From NCBI RefSeq assembly GCF_963676685.1, contig NC_092354.1, positions 74,537,335-74,601,334 of the forward strand: 64,000 bases of DNA. The letters are read 5' to 3'. The DNA is from Mytilus edulis (taxonomy: Eukaryota > Mollusca > Bivalvia > Mytilida > Mytilidae). The position numbers and the translations under genes were made by a program. This document shows positions 24,672 to 36,150 of the stretch, in pieces; the stretch's first letter is position 1; the number at the start of each line of letters is the position of its first letter. Under the pieces are notes generated by a model, which ran no database searches, was not told the DNA's origin, and was given only the letters and a program-made list of their open reading frames with translations.

Positions 24672-25712
24672 CTAGACGCCATTGCCATTCATTGGTGGGG
24701 ATGAATCTGAGCGTCTCATCCTTTTGTACAGCCTGTCCGTATCTTTTGGCGTGGTCAAAAGAGAATCGCGATAACTTCTCATATCATCATGTTCCATGCT
24801 TTCATCAAGGATATATTATTTATCGTCTATAAAGAGTTTATCACGGACAAGTACAGTATGTTTACCCGAGTATTTGGCTTCCTTCTGGATAGGATATAAC
24901 TTCCTACGACGATCTTCTATTTCACTCGGAAACTGTTGGTGAATACTGTAGGGTGTCTTTTTTAGCCATCTGGCATTATCCAGCACCATCTTGAGGTCAT
25001 TGTGGTATAGAAAACGCGCCACGATAGGCCTCGGATTGTTCCTAGAGCGTTTACCGAACCGGTGAACGTTACCAAATTCGATATCGTGTTCTATACCTAA
25101 TTGTTCATATATGAAGGTACGGAGATTTTGCTCGACATCTTCCGTATGTTGTTCTTCCAAATTTTTGAATATTAAGTTGTTCTTCATAGAACGACATTGA
25201 AGATCTAGAACAGTATTTTGCAAAGTTTGTATTTTACTTGTATCATGTTGTTGCGTGTTCGATTTGGTGTTTCCTAACTGTTTTTCAAGATTTTGTATTT
25301 TGCGCAACATTTTTTCGGAATCGTTGTTGACTTTTCTGACTTCATCTGAGTGCTTGATCAACTGGGCCGCATGTTGACTGAGCACCTCGTCTCGTTTGTT
25401 GCTTTTCTCCTTGACATCGTCAAAAAGATCGCTTAGCACTTGGCAACTAGTCTCTAACTGCTTTTGCGACTTTACAATATCTGTAACCGAAGTTTCAAGT
25501 TCTCTAACATGCGAGGACATGAGGAGAAGGTCCTTCCTCAAATCTTTTACGGACTCAACTGATGTTTCGATGGATTTCAGTCTGCCGTCAATAGATGAAA
25601 CAATACGAAGAACCATGTTCAACATCACTGGTGTATTTATACTAACATCATCACTCTCGTTAAAAATCTTTTGACTTTCCGTCAATAGTTTTGAAGTTTC
25701 CTCAAGCGACAT
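24672..25712 (-). pseudogene. LINE ORF1 (coiled coil + RRM-like domain)
   Basis: Starting from the ATG at 25712, 298 codons are open to a TAA at 24816. The same frame then continues to a TAG at 24672, in a Ser/Arg/Asp-rich tail (KRMRRSDSSPPMNGNG), so the ancestral protein was probably about 346 residues. Residues ~20-175 are heptad-rich, with repeated Leu, Val and Lys (coiled coil). Residues ~180-298 resemble the L1 ORF1 nucleic-acid-binding region, with NNLIFKNLEEQ, an R-F-G-K-R stretch, PRPIVARFLYHND and RDKLF. By family it is an RNA chaperone that coats the element RNA. ORF2 starts almost at once downstream. Confidence 0.85.
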
Positions 25713-25759
25713 CTATAAATTGATATTATATCTTTAATTAATACCAATTAGCACATACT

Positions 25760-26365
25760 TACAACTTCTCGTCCAATCAAATTGCTTGAATTTGCCTTCT
25801 AATTTTCATAGTACATACTTTTTGCGTGTACTAAGTAACTACGCATGAATGACCACAAGGGTAAGATTTCATTGTATTGTAATCAAGATATTAGAACAAA
25901 AATTGCTACTGGCTATTTTGAAATAAATGATGTGTTCCAAATTTAACTAAATAGTTTGTAATTAGTTTTCAAACAGATTTTTAACATCCTACTAATCAAT
26001 CTTTTGATCTAAATTTTGTTTTGACAATTAAAAAAGTTTCTTTCATTTAAATAAAGAGTAATAATAATGGTGCTTTATACCTTGATTCTAATATGACGTG
26101 CTTCTTTCGCTTTGTAAACAACACCGTGATAAAATTCTCGATATATCTATGCTTAGCGCAGACTCCAAGATGTACACAAATGGCTGTTTAAATATGCCTC
26201 CCACGTAAATCCACATGTATCGTAACCTATGTGTAAACGGTTGTGGATTTCGCTGTGTTAACAATTACAATTGAATAAAACCCTACAGAACATTTATTCT
26301 GATTCTAATGCATAACAAAAAGAATTTACACATTAGAGAACGGAAAAATGGACAAAAACAAAACA
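25760..26365. other. No feature recognised upstream of the LINE
   Basis: This stretch could include part of the 5' untranslated region of the retrotransposon, but nothing marks a promoter or border. No coding evidence. Confidence 0.35.
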
Positions 26366-26605
26366 AATTAAAATTCCGCGAAATTCCAGTAATGATTTTT
26401 GCGCATTAACGTCATTTCAAAACATGACGTCATACGAATGAAAACGTCAACGCTGAAGGTTTTTCTATTGCGTTTACCTTCTAAACTCGGATACAATTGC
26501 ATTAAAATAAAGTATTGAGGTAGGTGATGTTTGTTTTCTGTTCTATTGCAATATTCGCACATTTACTAATTTCAGCAAGTCAACATGGCGGCTCCTTGGT
26601 TACAA
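26365..26605 (+). repeat. Dispersed repeat N, copy 1
   Basis: Similar to 31830-32085: attccgcgaaa, a gcattaacgtca / caaagacgtta word, acatgacgtcata..aatgaaaac, ctgaaggt, ttgaggtaggtg and a final caacatggcgg / aaaatggcgg. Repeated TGACGTCA-like words are visible. Confidence 0.65.
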
Positions 26606-26853
26606 CATGTCAACAGTGAATTTGACGGTAGCTTACGATAAAAAATGCAAATCTAAAATTGCGAATGTTGGGTTTACTGAGAAGTAAAAAATGTAATCAC
26701 ATTTTTTCTAGCGGTTAGTTAAGAAATCATTCATGCAGGTTTATTAGATTTGTTTTACATTTATCCAACAGTGGGTAAAATAGAACAGCCACACACACGG
26801 TATACCCATCATCGCTTCAGTTTTTTAATGATCGTATTTATCCTATTAGAATC

Positions 26854-27017
26854 GAAATAATTCATGGAAGCCATAGATTTGTTGTAAATTTACACATGGC
26901 CTGGGCCGTGATATTCGTTAATTTTATCCCTCGCTAACGCTCAGGATAAAATTCGAATATCACGGCCCAGGCCATGTGTACATTTCCAACAAATCTATGG
27001 CTTCCATGAATTATTTC
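26854..27017. repeat. Hairpin H3 (64-base arms), loop with gagcgttagcga
   Basis: 26854-26917 and 26954-27017 are reverse complements with two mismatches over 64 bases. After a 2-base offset the pairing continues through ttttatcc / ggataaaa to a loop ctcgctaacgctca. The arms are a unique-looking sequence (catggaagccatagatttg, catggcctgggccgtgat). The loop read on the other strand is close to that of H1. Confidence 0.88.
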
Positions 27018-27235
27018 TTAATTAAAGTACAACTCAATCTAAAATGTGTAATCCTTTATCTTCCATGCAATTACTTTGTACACAAAAAGAGTCAACCATG
27101 AATCTTTTGAAGGGAAATTATTAATAAAGCAATTTGAAATATTTAGTCATAAATTGGTCGATAATTGCCTAATGTCCAGTGACAAATATTTCATGCATAT
27201 AAACTATCCACTAGACTACCTATGGGTACATACAA

Positions 27236-27300
27236 GGGGCAGATCCAGCCATTTTTAAAAGGTGTTTCAACCAAAGATGTGGGAGGGGGATCCAACCGTT
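27236..27300 (+). repeat. Fragment related to the gcggatccgcc repeat
   Basis: aggggcagatccagccattt followed by a ggaggggga run resembles a widespread mussel repeat; a better bordered relative is at 50157-50320. Confidence 0.4.
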
Positions 27301-27650
27301 TGTGATAGTTTTAGGTTTTATGTGAAATAAAAAAAATGTTTTCAAGAATGTAAAGCTTTCACTGCAATTTAAGAATTGTCTGCTCTTGGTCAATTCATTT
27401 TGTCATCTTACCATGTAAATAAGTACATGTATAGTAAAACAATGCTTCGTTCATATCAATAAACATACTTACACCAGCAGCTACCTTCTTTACATTCTAA
27501 AGTCAAGGGCCTTTTGAAATCCCATTTTTACAATGATATTATAGTGAGTAGATTTACAAAGCTACGTAAATGAGCTACATCCAGTCAGCCAAAACATATC
27601 AATAGATTAATTACAGGATTACTCAAGTTGTAAATATGTGCTAAATTGGA

Positions 27651-27741
27651 TATTGTATAGAAAGGTATATACTATGAAAATAAGAGCTTGGGGCAAAGCC
27701 CCTCGCTCTAATTTTCATAGTATATACCTTTCTATACAATA
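27651..27741. repeat. Hairpin H4 (44-base arms, 3-base loop)
   Basis: 27651-27694 pairs with 27698-27741, around aaa, with only two or so mismatches near the tip (agagcttggggc / gcccctcgctct). Such a short loop would make cruciform extrusion easy and the DNA hard to clone or assemble. Confidence 0.88.
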
Positions 27742-28089
27742 ACCGAGACTGAGTGTTGTAACGCTAGCGTTATAATTAACGGTCAATGTTAATAGTAGAG
27801 AACAGTTCACGCTCTTGGTAGTATAATAATTTGTTGTGAGCACTTTTTTGGAATCCTATAGTGTTGTGACGTTTCTCTGTCAGGTTAAAGGTCAAACTAG
27901 AAAATTTTGATGATAACTCTTTGATATCTTTGTTTCCAGCAGTAATACGGGTATCAGGACTACAAGCTACCCGGGGGCCGGGGTCCACAGGATGGTCATA
28001 TTAAACTTTAACGTAAATTTAAGCCCGAAAATAAGGTGTTTACTATACTTTTTACCGGAGCTAGATTTCTTGGCTTTCGGAACCTCTCT

Positions 28090-28960
28090 CTCCATACACA
28101 GGACACATGATATTCATGTTTTATGATAAAGAAAATTAATCACCGCCTTCATTTATTAGATTTGATTTTGTTCAACGTAATCTGTACGATGTTTTACGTT
28201 TGAAGTTAGATTCAAAACGAACCGCACATATATATAATATAGTTAATTGTTATTAATAAGTATTGCAATGTGCATTGTGTTTAAATGTAATATCAGTATT
28301 TAGTTCAATTATAATCCTAAATTAATCCTAATTCTATCTTATTTTTGAGATATAGTTTTTCATATGACGTGATTTTAGTGCTGTTTCAGATCTTCAGCGC
28401 TGTACAATTCTGTACTTTTTTTTACTTTCGAACTTTTATATCTGGGCGTCACTGGTAAGTCTTGTGTAGACTAGGCGCTATTTTGGCATATTGAATTTTA
28501 AACTTGATGCCGTTTGTTATCTAATGTTCATGTGTTTCTTTGTCTTATACGTTGTCCTATTTATTCGTATTGTAATCCTGTAATATTATGTTGTCATTTT
28601 AATGTTATATTAAAAGTGCGAGGTTTGGCATAACGCAAAACCAGGTTCAACCCACCATTTTTTTCTTTACAAATGTCCTGTACCAAGTCAGGAAAATTGC
28701 CATTATTATATCATATTTCGTTTCTATGTGTGTAACATTTTAACGTTGTGTTTCCGTTGTGTCTTTTGTTTTCTCTTATATTTGAGTGTGAATTTACATT
28801 ACTATAAGACGTGTCACGGTACTTTTCTATCCCAAATTCATGTATTTGGTTTTGATGTTATATTTGTTATTCTCATCAGATTTTTATGATTTTGTCTAAT
28901 GCTTAGTCCGTTTCTGTGTGTGTTACATTTTAATGTTGTATCGTTGTTCTCCTCTTATAT
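28090..28960 (+). repeat. Patchwork of dispersed repeats (A reversed, C, M)
   Basis: 28440-28490 (gggcgtcactggtaagtctt, tgtagac) is a reversed repeat A fragment. 28610-28690 (gtgcgaggtttggcataacg, aaccaggttcaacccaccat, tgtaccaagtcaggaa) is the repeat C tail. 28740-28960 contains two copies of a tgttttctcttatattt-type repeat also found at 32080-32240. No gene. Confidence 0.6.
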
Positions 28961-29626
28961 TTAAGGTAAGGTTTGCATGAAACCTGGATTTTTTTCTTAG
29001 TGATATTGTACCAATATGATACATCATTTTGTTCATGGAGGAGTACCCAATTATTTAATGAAAAAAATCGAACATCGCCCGTCCCGTATTTTCAGGGGAA
29101 AAGCTCAAAATTCCGATTTTTGACGATTTTTAGGGAAAATTGTATTTGAATTCTTCTGAAATAATAATGTATGCGAGTGACTATAAAAAAATAAAACTGA
29201 ATAAAACATGTATAAATAAGTGTGGTCCATTCATTAATAATAAATTTTAATTAAAAAAATCATATAAAAGTTCCTAAAAACAAGATTTTTCAATTTTTGG
29301 GTTAAAAAAAACCCGTTGCCATGGTAACAAAAAGCCAAAAATATCCCTTTTCCGGGTCCACCGTTTTTGTAAAAAACTGTGAACATAACGATTTAACTAT
29401 TTGCATTATAATGAGCTAATAAAATTGATATGTCCCCGAACTTGTTTTTACGGTAATGGGCGTTATGCGTTCATCTTGTCATTTCTGTAAAACAAAACAA
29501 TATTTTTTGTTTGTTGATCTGCAAAGAAGAAAGTCATCTTTAAAGCATCTTTTAACAAAGAATCGTATTGTCTTGTAACTTTTTGAGATTGACCATAATC
29601 AATGAGAGAAAACAGTGATTATTTTA

Positions 29627-29852
29627 GGGATGACATCAAAAGATCAATGTAGGATAAAAAAAACTTAATTCAAATAGTTTAAGGGTGGGGGGATAAAAGT
29701 TGCTGCAAGTTTTGTTAATTTGACATGGATTTTACATATATCCATATTGGTCAATCAATTTTTTCCAAATTAAGTTTAGAGGGGAGTCAGCGAACAGACT
29801 ATGTGAATTAAGTTGTTTTTTTTATCCTGCATTGAACTTTTGATGTCGTCCC
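29627..29852. mobile_element. 226-bp MITE with TTA duplication
   Basis: The ends are inverted copies over about 46-50 bases: gggatgacatcaaaag... at 29627 and its near-complement ending at 29852, with matching aggataaaaaaaac and cttaattca words. Directly outside each end is TTA (29624-29626 and 29853-29855), a candidate target-site duplication. The core of about 125 bases has no coding frame. Size, structure and the 3-base TTA fit a non-autonomous cut-and-paste element; the superfamily is not resolved. Confidence 0.75.
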
Positions 29853-30488
29853 TTAACTTTTATGCCCACCTATCAGTCGGAAGGGGAGGTGTTTAGCTTT
29901 GGTCATACTTGTGTATTAATACATGTAGAAAATGTACAAGACACTGGTTTTGGAGGAAACACTTATATTCGTTCAGTGCTTCAAACTGTAATATTTTGAA
30001 TCTAGAGAAAGCATTCAAATTGCCATTAAAAGTAATTAAACTTGCTTTATTGCCCATGTCTGGAAAATTGTTTGTATGCAGCAAATGGATGAAAAAACAT
30101 CAGTTTTGACTAGTAAAGTCATTTACAGAAGCTATGTTTATTCCATTCATTTAAACCTAGACCTCTACAAATGTTATTCAAATATGATCAAATATTTATG
30201 ACTTAGCATGGAAAGCATTGCAGGAGAAAGATAGATTACTGGTATAATTTGTCCAATTGTTACACATGATGTTCAGATTTTGGGTCTTTGACCAAACAAA
30301 CAAACAACATGCTCCTATAAATGATAAAAGACGAAACAGACAATGGCCTGGGAATACAAATGACAGTCGTATATGTATTGTTCATATTTAAAATAAGAAA
30401 TGTAGTTATGTAGACCCGTAATATGAAAATCTTCCACATACTTTCAATAAATTACAATCACTTCAATGAAGTTCCCAGGAGTAACGGC

Positions 30489-30631
30489 ACTGTAGTTGAG
30501 GAGTCCCCACCGTCAATTTGTGATTTGATGTTCGCAAATGCCGTTTTACCGTCGACGCGTAGGGGAGCCAGTAAAACGGAAATTTGCAACCGTCAAATCA
30601 AAATTGATTGTGGCTACTCTTCAACCACAGT
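30489..30631. repeat. Hairpin H5 (61-base imperfect arms)
   Basis: 30489-30549 and 30571-30631 pair over about 61 positions at roughly 80 per cent identity (actgtrgttgargagt, tttgayggttgcaaat-like, ccgttttac). The 21-base GC-rich loop includes gtcgacgcgtagggga. It has the same plan as H1-H4 but looks older. Confidence 0.7.
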
Positions 30632-30639
30632 GATGTAAA

Positions 30640-31060
30640 ATAAAACGTCAGAGCTTGGAATAAATGGGGAATGTGTCCATGGGACACTGATGATGCCCCC
30701 TTTTGTATAAACATAAAACATTATAAAGCATAACATTTGGTCGAAGCAACTAAAGGTAGAGAACAGAAACGAAAAATTCAGAAACGACCTAAAAAAAATA
30801 CTCAGGCCGAGCGTCGTCACTACTTCATTATGATCTCTTATATACAGTGAAAGACTAAAAACTAACAATTTCCCAGATTTTATAGTGCATACGTGCATGT
30901 GTAAAGACACATGTTACCATCCTTGTTTTTTGATAAAATTGATTCAAATTTGACTGATATACATAGCCGTTTGTTTGATAAGAGGTTGTAAAATGTCCAG
31001 TGGCAAATAGATCAGGCATGTTCAGGACGACACAATACAATAGTTGTGTCTAATGCATCC
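30640..31060. repeat. Dispersed repeat fragments
   Basis: 30660-30800 (gtgtccatgggacactgatgatg, cccccttttgtataaac, aaaggtagagaacagaaacg) is related to 31660-31810 (taaagttagagaacggaaac, cggcgggggcatc). 30990-31030 (gtccagtggcaaatagatca) shares the short word noted at 410 and 4240. No coding evidence. Confidence 0.5.
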
Positions 31061-31829
31061 ATAAAAAAATACTATAAGAAACATTCCGTCAGTTGTAAAA
31101 GTGATTGATAAAATAACACATATTTCGAATGATGTAAACGTGTGCGTATTTTGGGACAAACATTTGAAAAGACCAAGTTCAACATTCTGTCATTCGTAAA
31201 AATTATGCAATAAAAATATCTGAGAATATATATATGCATCCTCTGTAAGTAAAACATATGGCGCATTATGTAAGTTCCAACCATTTTAAACGAAATTGAC
31301 TAAAAGTGTCACAAAAATGTGACGTTTTTCACTCAATCCTGCGTTTCTATAAATTGTATTTATACTTTATACACGGAAACGGCGTGCATCAGACTTACAA
31401 ATTCAATGAAAGAGACAGCGTTCTTGGAGCAGAATAAACATCACTTCTATCTTGTGAAAGGAGATCGATTTCTATTGAAATGAGCTTCCCATACATTTTT
31501 TTAAGGTTTTACGTCGGGAGACAAGAGAAAGGAGACGGGAGAAAGGAGAAATGTATCCCCTGTCCGACCCCTCATAAATCTAGAACTGTAAAAGTGACGA
31601 CATCAAAATTCAAATTTATTCTGTGTTTTTGTGGTAAAATGCATTGTGCATAAGTTTTATATCAGTTTGTTGATGCTAACTAAAGTTAGAGAACGGAAAC
31701 CAATTTTATAAAAACAGACGTACACTATGGTACGTACTTTCGGATGGACGTACAAACAGACAAGGATAAAACTTAATACCCCCTTTACTACGGCGGGGGC
31801 ATCAAAATGTACAATTATGAAATATGAAA

Positions 31830-32300
31830 TAAAATAAAATTCCGCGAAACTTCATGAATGGTTTTTGCACAAAGACGTTATGGCTAAACTTGACGTCATA
31901 TAAATGAAAACTAACAGACTGAAGGTCATAACGTTACTTGTACGATTCAAATTTTGATAAAATTACATCAAAACGGCGATTTTGAGGTAGGTGTTGTTTT
32001 TTTTTTTGATAATATTGTAGTTATCGAACATTGGTCAATCATAGAATTCAAAATGGCGGGTCACTCCTTTTTTCAATTATTTGAATTCGAGTTATCTCCC
32101 TGTGTACGCAAACCTTACCTTAATGCGTTTAAGTTTTAGTTTGTTACCCCGATTTAGTTTTTTGTCCATAGATTTACGAGTTTTGAACAGCGGTATAATA
32201 CTGTTGTCTTTATTCATATTACAGGATGTATATAATCTGTTTTCTCTTGGTATATTTGTATATCGCCCATCTCAACATTTACAAACGATGTAACACTACG
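31830..32300 (+). repeat. Dispersed repeats N (copy 2) and M
   Basis: 31830-32085 is the second copy of the repeat at 26365-26605. 32085-32240 (tagtttgttaccccgattta, ttttgaacagcggtataata, ctgttgtctttatt) is a repeat common in mussels. Two short open frames overlap it and are not called. Confidence 0.6.
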
Positions 32301-33100
32301 TAGCTTTGTGAAAAAAGGTGATGTATAATTTATAGTCTACGTAATTCCCAAAACAAAACTCTAATTTTATGATTCTGTACATAATTAGTTTCTCACCTTT
32401 GATAATATTGATCGATCTTTTGTTCTAGTTTTTATTACATCTAATGATATGTTTATATCGGACTGCTGATACCATACAAAGTCTAAACCAATACTAATCA
32501 ATAGGTCATGAACATTAGAAACCCAATTAGTTTTACCATTATTTGCATCTCTAAGTAACAATATATAGATATCATAACCAAGTGGTTTATGAGTTGCAAT
32601 TTTTAACCAGTATTTTAAAAAAAATAGTTTTTTTAATTGCATACATTGGAAAACGACCAAGTTCGCTATATAAAAACTCAGTTTCAAAATAGATCAACAA
32701 AAACGGTTATATATGAATAATTTCAACATCATTTCCACGATGGAAATTCCAAATTTCCGAAGCATTATTTATCACAGACGCAAACATACTATCGAACAAA
32801 TCACATTTCTTTTTTCTTCGTCAAGTATAAACCATTTATAGAGTAATTCAGAGCTGCCAAAGATCGTGATCTTAGTAAGGCTAATCGCTTCTGTGTTTGT
32901 AATTTTTTTCCATTAGAGTGTATCAGTATACCAATTTATATATATATATATAGATATAAATCGAGATGTTTTTGAGTTCTTCATTGTTGTAGAATGTGCT
33001 TGCACTTACCGGTTGCCAGCCATTTTTGAATACAACTACTTTCGTTTTGTTAGTAATTACTTCTTTATTCCATTTATTACGTTAATAAGAAGTTTAACAT
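32300..33100. other. No feature recognised
   Basis: AT-rich. A minus-strand open frame of 100 codons at 32385-32687 (ends in KVRN, no recognised motif) has codon use like the surrounding non-coding DNA and no evident splice context. Left uncalled. Confidence 0.35.
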
Positions 33101-33124
33101 TACAATGTGAGGAGATTTCCAAAT

Positions 33125-33350
33125 AATTTGGATTTGACCTCTATTTTGTTGTCAGCAACAAGGTATTAAAATTTTAAAAGCTTTGGTTGAACAGTTCATG
33201 AGTAAATGCATGGACATGACTGGAAACACCATTTTTCAATCTTTCAAGAACCATAACTCCTGAACGGTAAAAGTCAACATCGTCATTATTGAACTTGACC
33301 TCCATTTTGTTGTCAGCAACAACATATTAAAATTTTAAAAGCTTTGGTTT
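33125..33350 (+). repeat. Tandem repeat E, period 161
   Basis: Two unit starts at ttgacctctattttgttgtc (33135) and ttgacctccattttgttgtc (33296), followed by agcaacaa..tattaaaattttaaaagctttggtt. Between them is caagaaccataactcctgaa. I recognise it as a common mussel repeat. Confidence 0.75.
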
Positions 33351-34162
33351 GGACTGTAGAACATGCAAGATGCAAAATCTAAAGTTAACATAACAGAACA
33401 TATGCACATATCTGTCATTTACATGTAAGTATTAAAATATAAGAAAAACTTGATGATTTGGGAATGGACAATTATGGAAAACACTCCTTTCTATGGACAG
33501 ACAAAATTATTATGTAGAGGTAATATGCTAGATTTCCAGCTTACTTGACAGCTAGGTATACCTTCTTTTCTACACAGTGATATCGTTTATAGCATTTCAT
33601 TTTAACACGAAATGTGATATACAAATGTACCCGTATGGATTATGTAACTTCTGTTTCACCAAAATTGTATATCAACACAAAATAATAAAAAAAATCTTTT
33701 TTTAGGGGAAGCTTCTTTGTCGTTTTCCTTTTTTTTTTTGTCATTGGTTTTGTCAATTGATGTTCTTCTTATTAATTCAAAAAAGAAATATCAATAAATC
33801 AGAGAATTACTAAACACTGAGGTCATAAGTAAATATTAAATAAAAATAATATTAAAAAAGTAACATTTATTTTTGTGTTTGTAATCTATACATGTTTTTT
33901 CGGCTCATATCTTTTCTCTAATCAAAAAAACGAGAGAAAAAAAGTCAGCAAATGTCTGTATCCTTATGATTTCATATACTCCATCTGTCTGATTGCTGGA
34001 CGATTTAACAAATTAATTCCTCACGCTGAAAAGATAAAATATCTGTTAAAACATGTTTATTATCAAAAGAGAAGCCACAAGGAGTCTTTTATATTTGTTT
34101 TGAAACAAATTGATTTAAAAAAAAAGTTAGACTAGATTTTTTAAAAAGAGTTTGAAACAAAG

Positions 34163-35510
34163 GCAATGGTCTCAGAGTTTTTTCCCTATATACCTTAATA
34201 TAACACAAGGTACTTAACTAAATTTTTTGAAACATGACACCTGGTCGCGAAATTCCGTAATATGCTGATTTCTCAGTTGCAACCACTTTAAAACTTGTTA
34301 TGTCAAAAATCTGAATTGATTTTTCTACACAATGGTGTATAACTTTTGTTGTCAGGATCATCTGTAGCAATGACCTACCCAGATATGGCAGTTGTAATTA
34401 TTTCATCTACCTACTCCAAATTGGAAACAAATGTCTTGCAGTAAATGGCATCTTCCCACTCTCAAGGTTGAAATGTTTCTCGGAGTTATCTGATCTAATA
34501 TCATTTCATATGTTAAGTCAAGAGAGAGTCTGAATGATATCAATAGAATGGGAAAATCTGAGTTCCAACAAGTGAAACTGCGAGCTACTGCTCACTGATG
34601 ATACCCCCGCCACAAGTGGATAATATTAATAGTGTAAAAATATGCAAGTGTTCGGTAAACAGGAAGTTGTCGAGTGATGAATCTGAAAACGCATCACACG
34701 GTATAGCTGACTTATATAAATCATGAAACCAAATTTCAGAAATCCTTGTATTGTAGTTCCTGAGAAAAATGTGACGAAAATTTTCAACTTGGCTATCATG
34801 TGTAAAATCAGACAAGTGTTCGGTAAACAGGAAGTTGTCAAGTGATAATTCTGAAAACGCATCACACGGTATGGCTGACATATATAAATGTTGATACCAA
34901 ATTACAGAAAGGGTGGATGTGTAGTTCCTGAGAAAAATGTGACGAAAGTTTCATGGGACGGACTGACTGACGGACGGACTGACAGACAGAGGTAAAACAG
35001 TATACCCCTCCTTTTTTAAAGCGGGGGTATAATTTAAAGCGGGGGTATAAAAATAGAAACTCCTGACTTATTAGACCATTAGACAGACCTAAAACACTTA
35101 TTAAGGGTTTTATCACATAACATGCATAATCTGTTAAGAATTTACAATAAAGATAATAATTACTATTTAGAGAAAAGCTGAGTTTTTTGGTAAATATTTG
35201 TTTATAATAAATCAATTACTGGGGACTTAGTGTTTCAAATTGTGCGTAAGTATACAAAAAAATCTCATGTTGAACTGTTTCTGGGGCATGCTACAATGAT
35301 CTGGACAACATTGGAAGTCGTGTCATACGCCATTGTGTAAATAAATCAATTTAGATTTACGGCATAATAAGTTTAAGTAGGTTTGGCAACAAAGAAAATT
35401 AAAATAAAACGGAAGAGAGTTCGTGACCGGGAGACATTTTTCAAATTTTTAAGTTAAGTACCTTGTTTTTATGTTAAGGTATACAGGGGAAAAATTCTGA
35501 GACAATATAT
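34163..35510. mobile_element. 1.35-kb block with ~95-base inverted ends
   Basis: 34163-34260 is the approximate reverse complement of 35412-35510: tggtctcagagttttttccc and its counterpart ggggaaaaattctgagac, taccttaatataacacaagg and its counterpart, then ggtcgcgaa / ttcgtgaccg. The block encloses repeat F (34595-35050). Inverted-repeat borders suggest a composite or fold-back element; no target duplication is resolved and no transposase is seen. Confidence 0.55.
34595..35050. repeat. Repeat F with gatacccccgc / gcgggggtata ends
   Basis: Starts at gatacccccgccacaagtgg and ends at aaagcgggggtataa, repeated once more at 35034-35049, so the tips are inverted. Inside are two tandem half-units (~205 bases) each with gtgttcggtaaacaggaagt, gaaaacgcatcacacggtat and gtagttcctgagaaaaatgt. 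A short tgacggac-rich stretch lies near the end. Several open frames here are by-products of the tandem half-units. Confidence 0.8.
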
Positions 35511-35639
35511 TATATGTTGGGTTTTTTTAAACAAGTGCTTGTGGTTTGAAATCTAAAAAAGAAATCTAATAATCCTTTAGTTCACCTTATGGTCAAAATC
35601 AGATTTGCTTGATTTTCACTGAATTTGGTATCTATTACA

Positions 35640-36150
35640 TCACTAAAGTTAGACTCTGAAGAGCCTTTGTCGATCACCAAGATCTTTGTGCATATTCAAT
35701 AATGAACTCTCTCCAACATTGCACCCTAGATTATAAAAGCTGTTTTTATACTTGTTACAAATTTTGTGTTATTCCTCTAATAACATTAACAGTACCAATT
35801 TTCCTGCACCAGATGCGGATTTTGACAATGATGTGATGCTTGTGGCCAAAATTTTTGAAATCCAAAGCTTATATGAAAGATGAAGAGCTATAATCCAAAA
35901 GGTCCAAAAAGTAAAGCCAAATCCGTGAAAGGAATCAGAGATTTGCATGAGGGAGATACATTCCTTAATTTATAATAATTTCTACCATTTTGTAACAGCA
36001 AATTTTAATAACACAAAAAAATCTGTATTTTCATGCCAGTACCGAAGTACTGGCTACTGGGTTGGTGATACCCTCGGGGACTAATAGTCAAACAACCAGC
36101 AGAGGCATCGACCCAGTGGTAGTAATAACTAATCTTTTACATCTTGATTT
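35640..36150 (+). repeat. Dispersed repeat I (with a repeat D start before it)
   Basis: 35650-35700 (gaagagcctttgtcgatcacc) resembles the start of repeat D. 35785-36140 carries a block I recognise as common in mussels: ttttcctgcaccagatgcgg, gatgaagagctataatccaa, gtgaaaggaatcagag, cagtaccgaagtactggcta, tgataccctcggggacta and agaggcatcgacccagtggt. No coding capacity. Confidence 0.75.

Larger units (their letters stand above)
20830..25760 (-). mobile_element. Non-LTR retrotransposon (LINE), full-length but decayed
   Basis: A roughly 5-kb element on the minus strand with the standard order: ORF1 (coiled coil plus RNA-binding type domain), then ORF2 with an apurinic-type endonuclease, a reverse transcriptase and a C-terminal Cys/His motif. 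Stops and frameshifts interrupt both frames, so it is inactive. No target-site duplication or 3' simple repeat could be fixed; the right border is only an estimate from the ORF1 start. The RT and ORF1 type point to the endonuclease-bearing LINE group, but I cannot assign a clade without an alignment. Confidence 0.9.

Noticed and set aside
24378-25674. Plus-strand open frames over the LINE
   Set aside because: They are antisense shadows of ORF1 and ORF2.
27776-27988. 70-codon minus-strand frame (MDPGPRVACSPDTR...)
   Set aside because: No splice context or domain; adjacent to a palindrome and probably chance.
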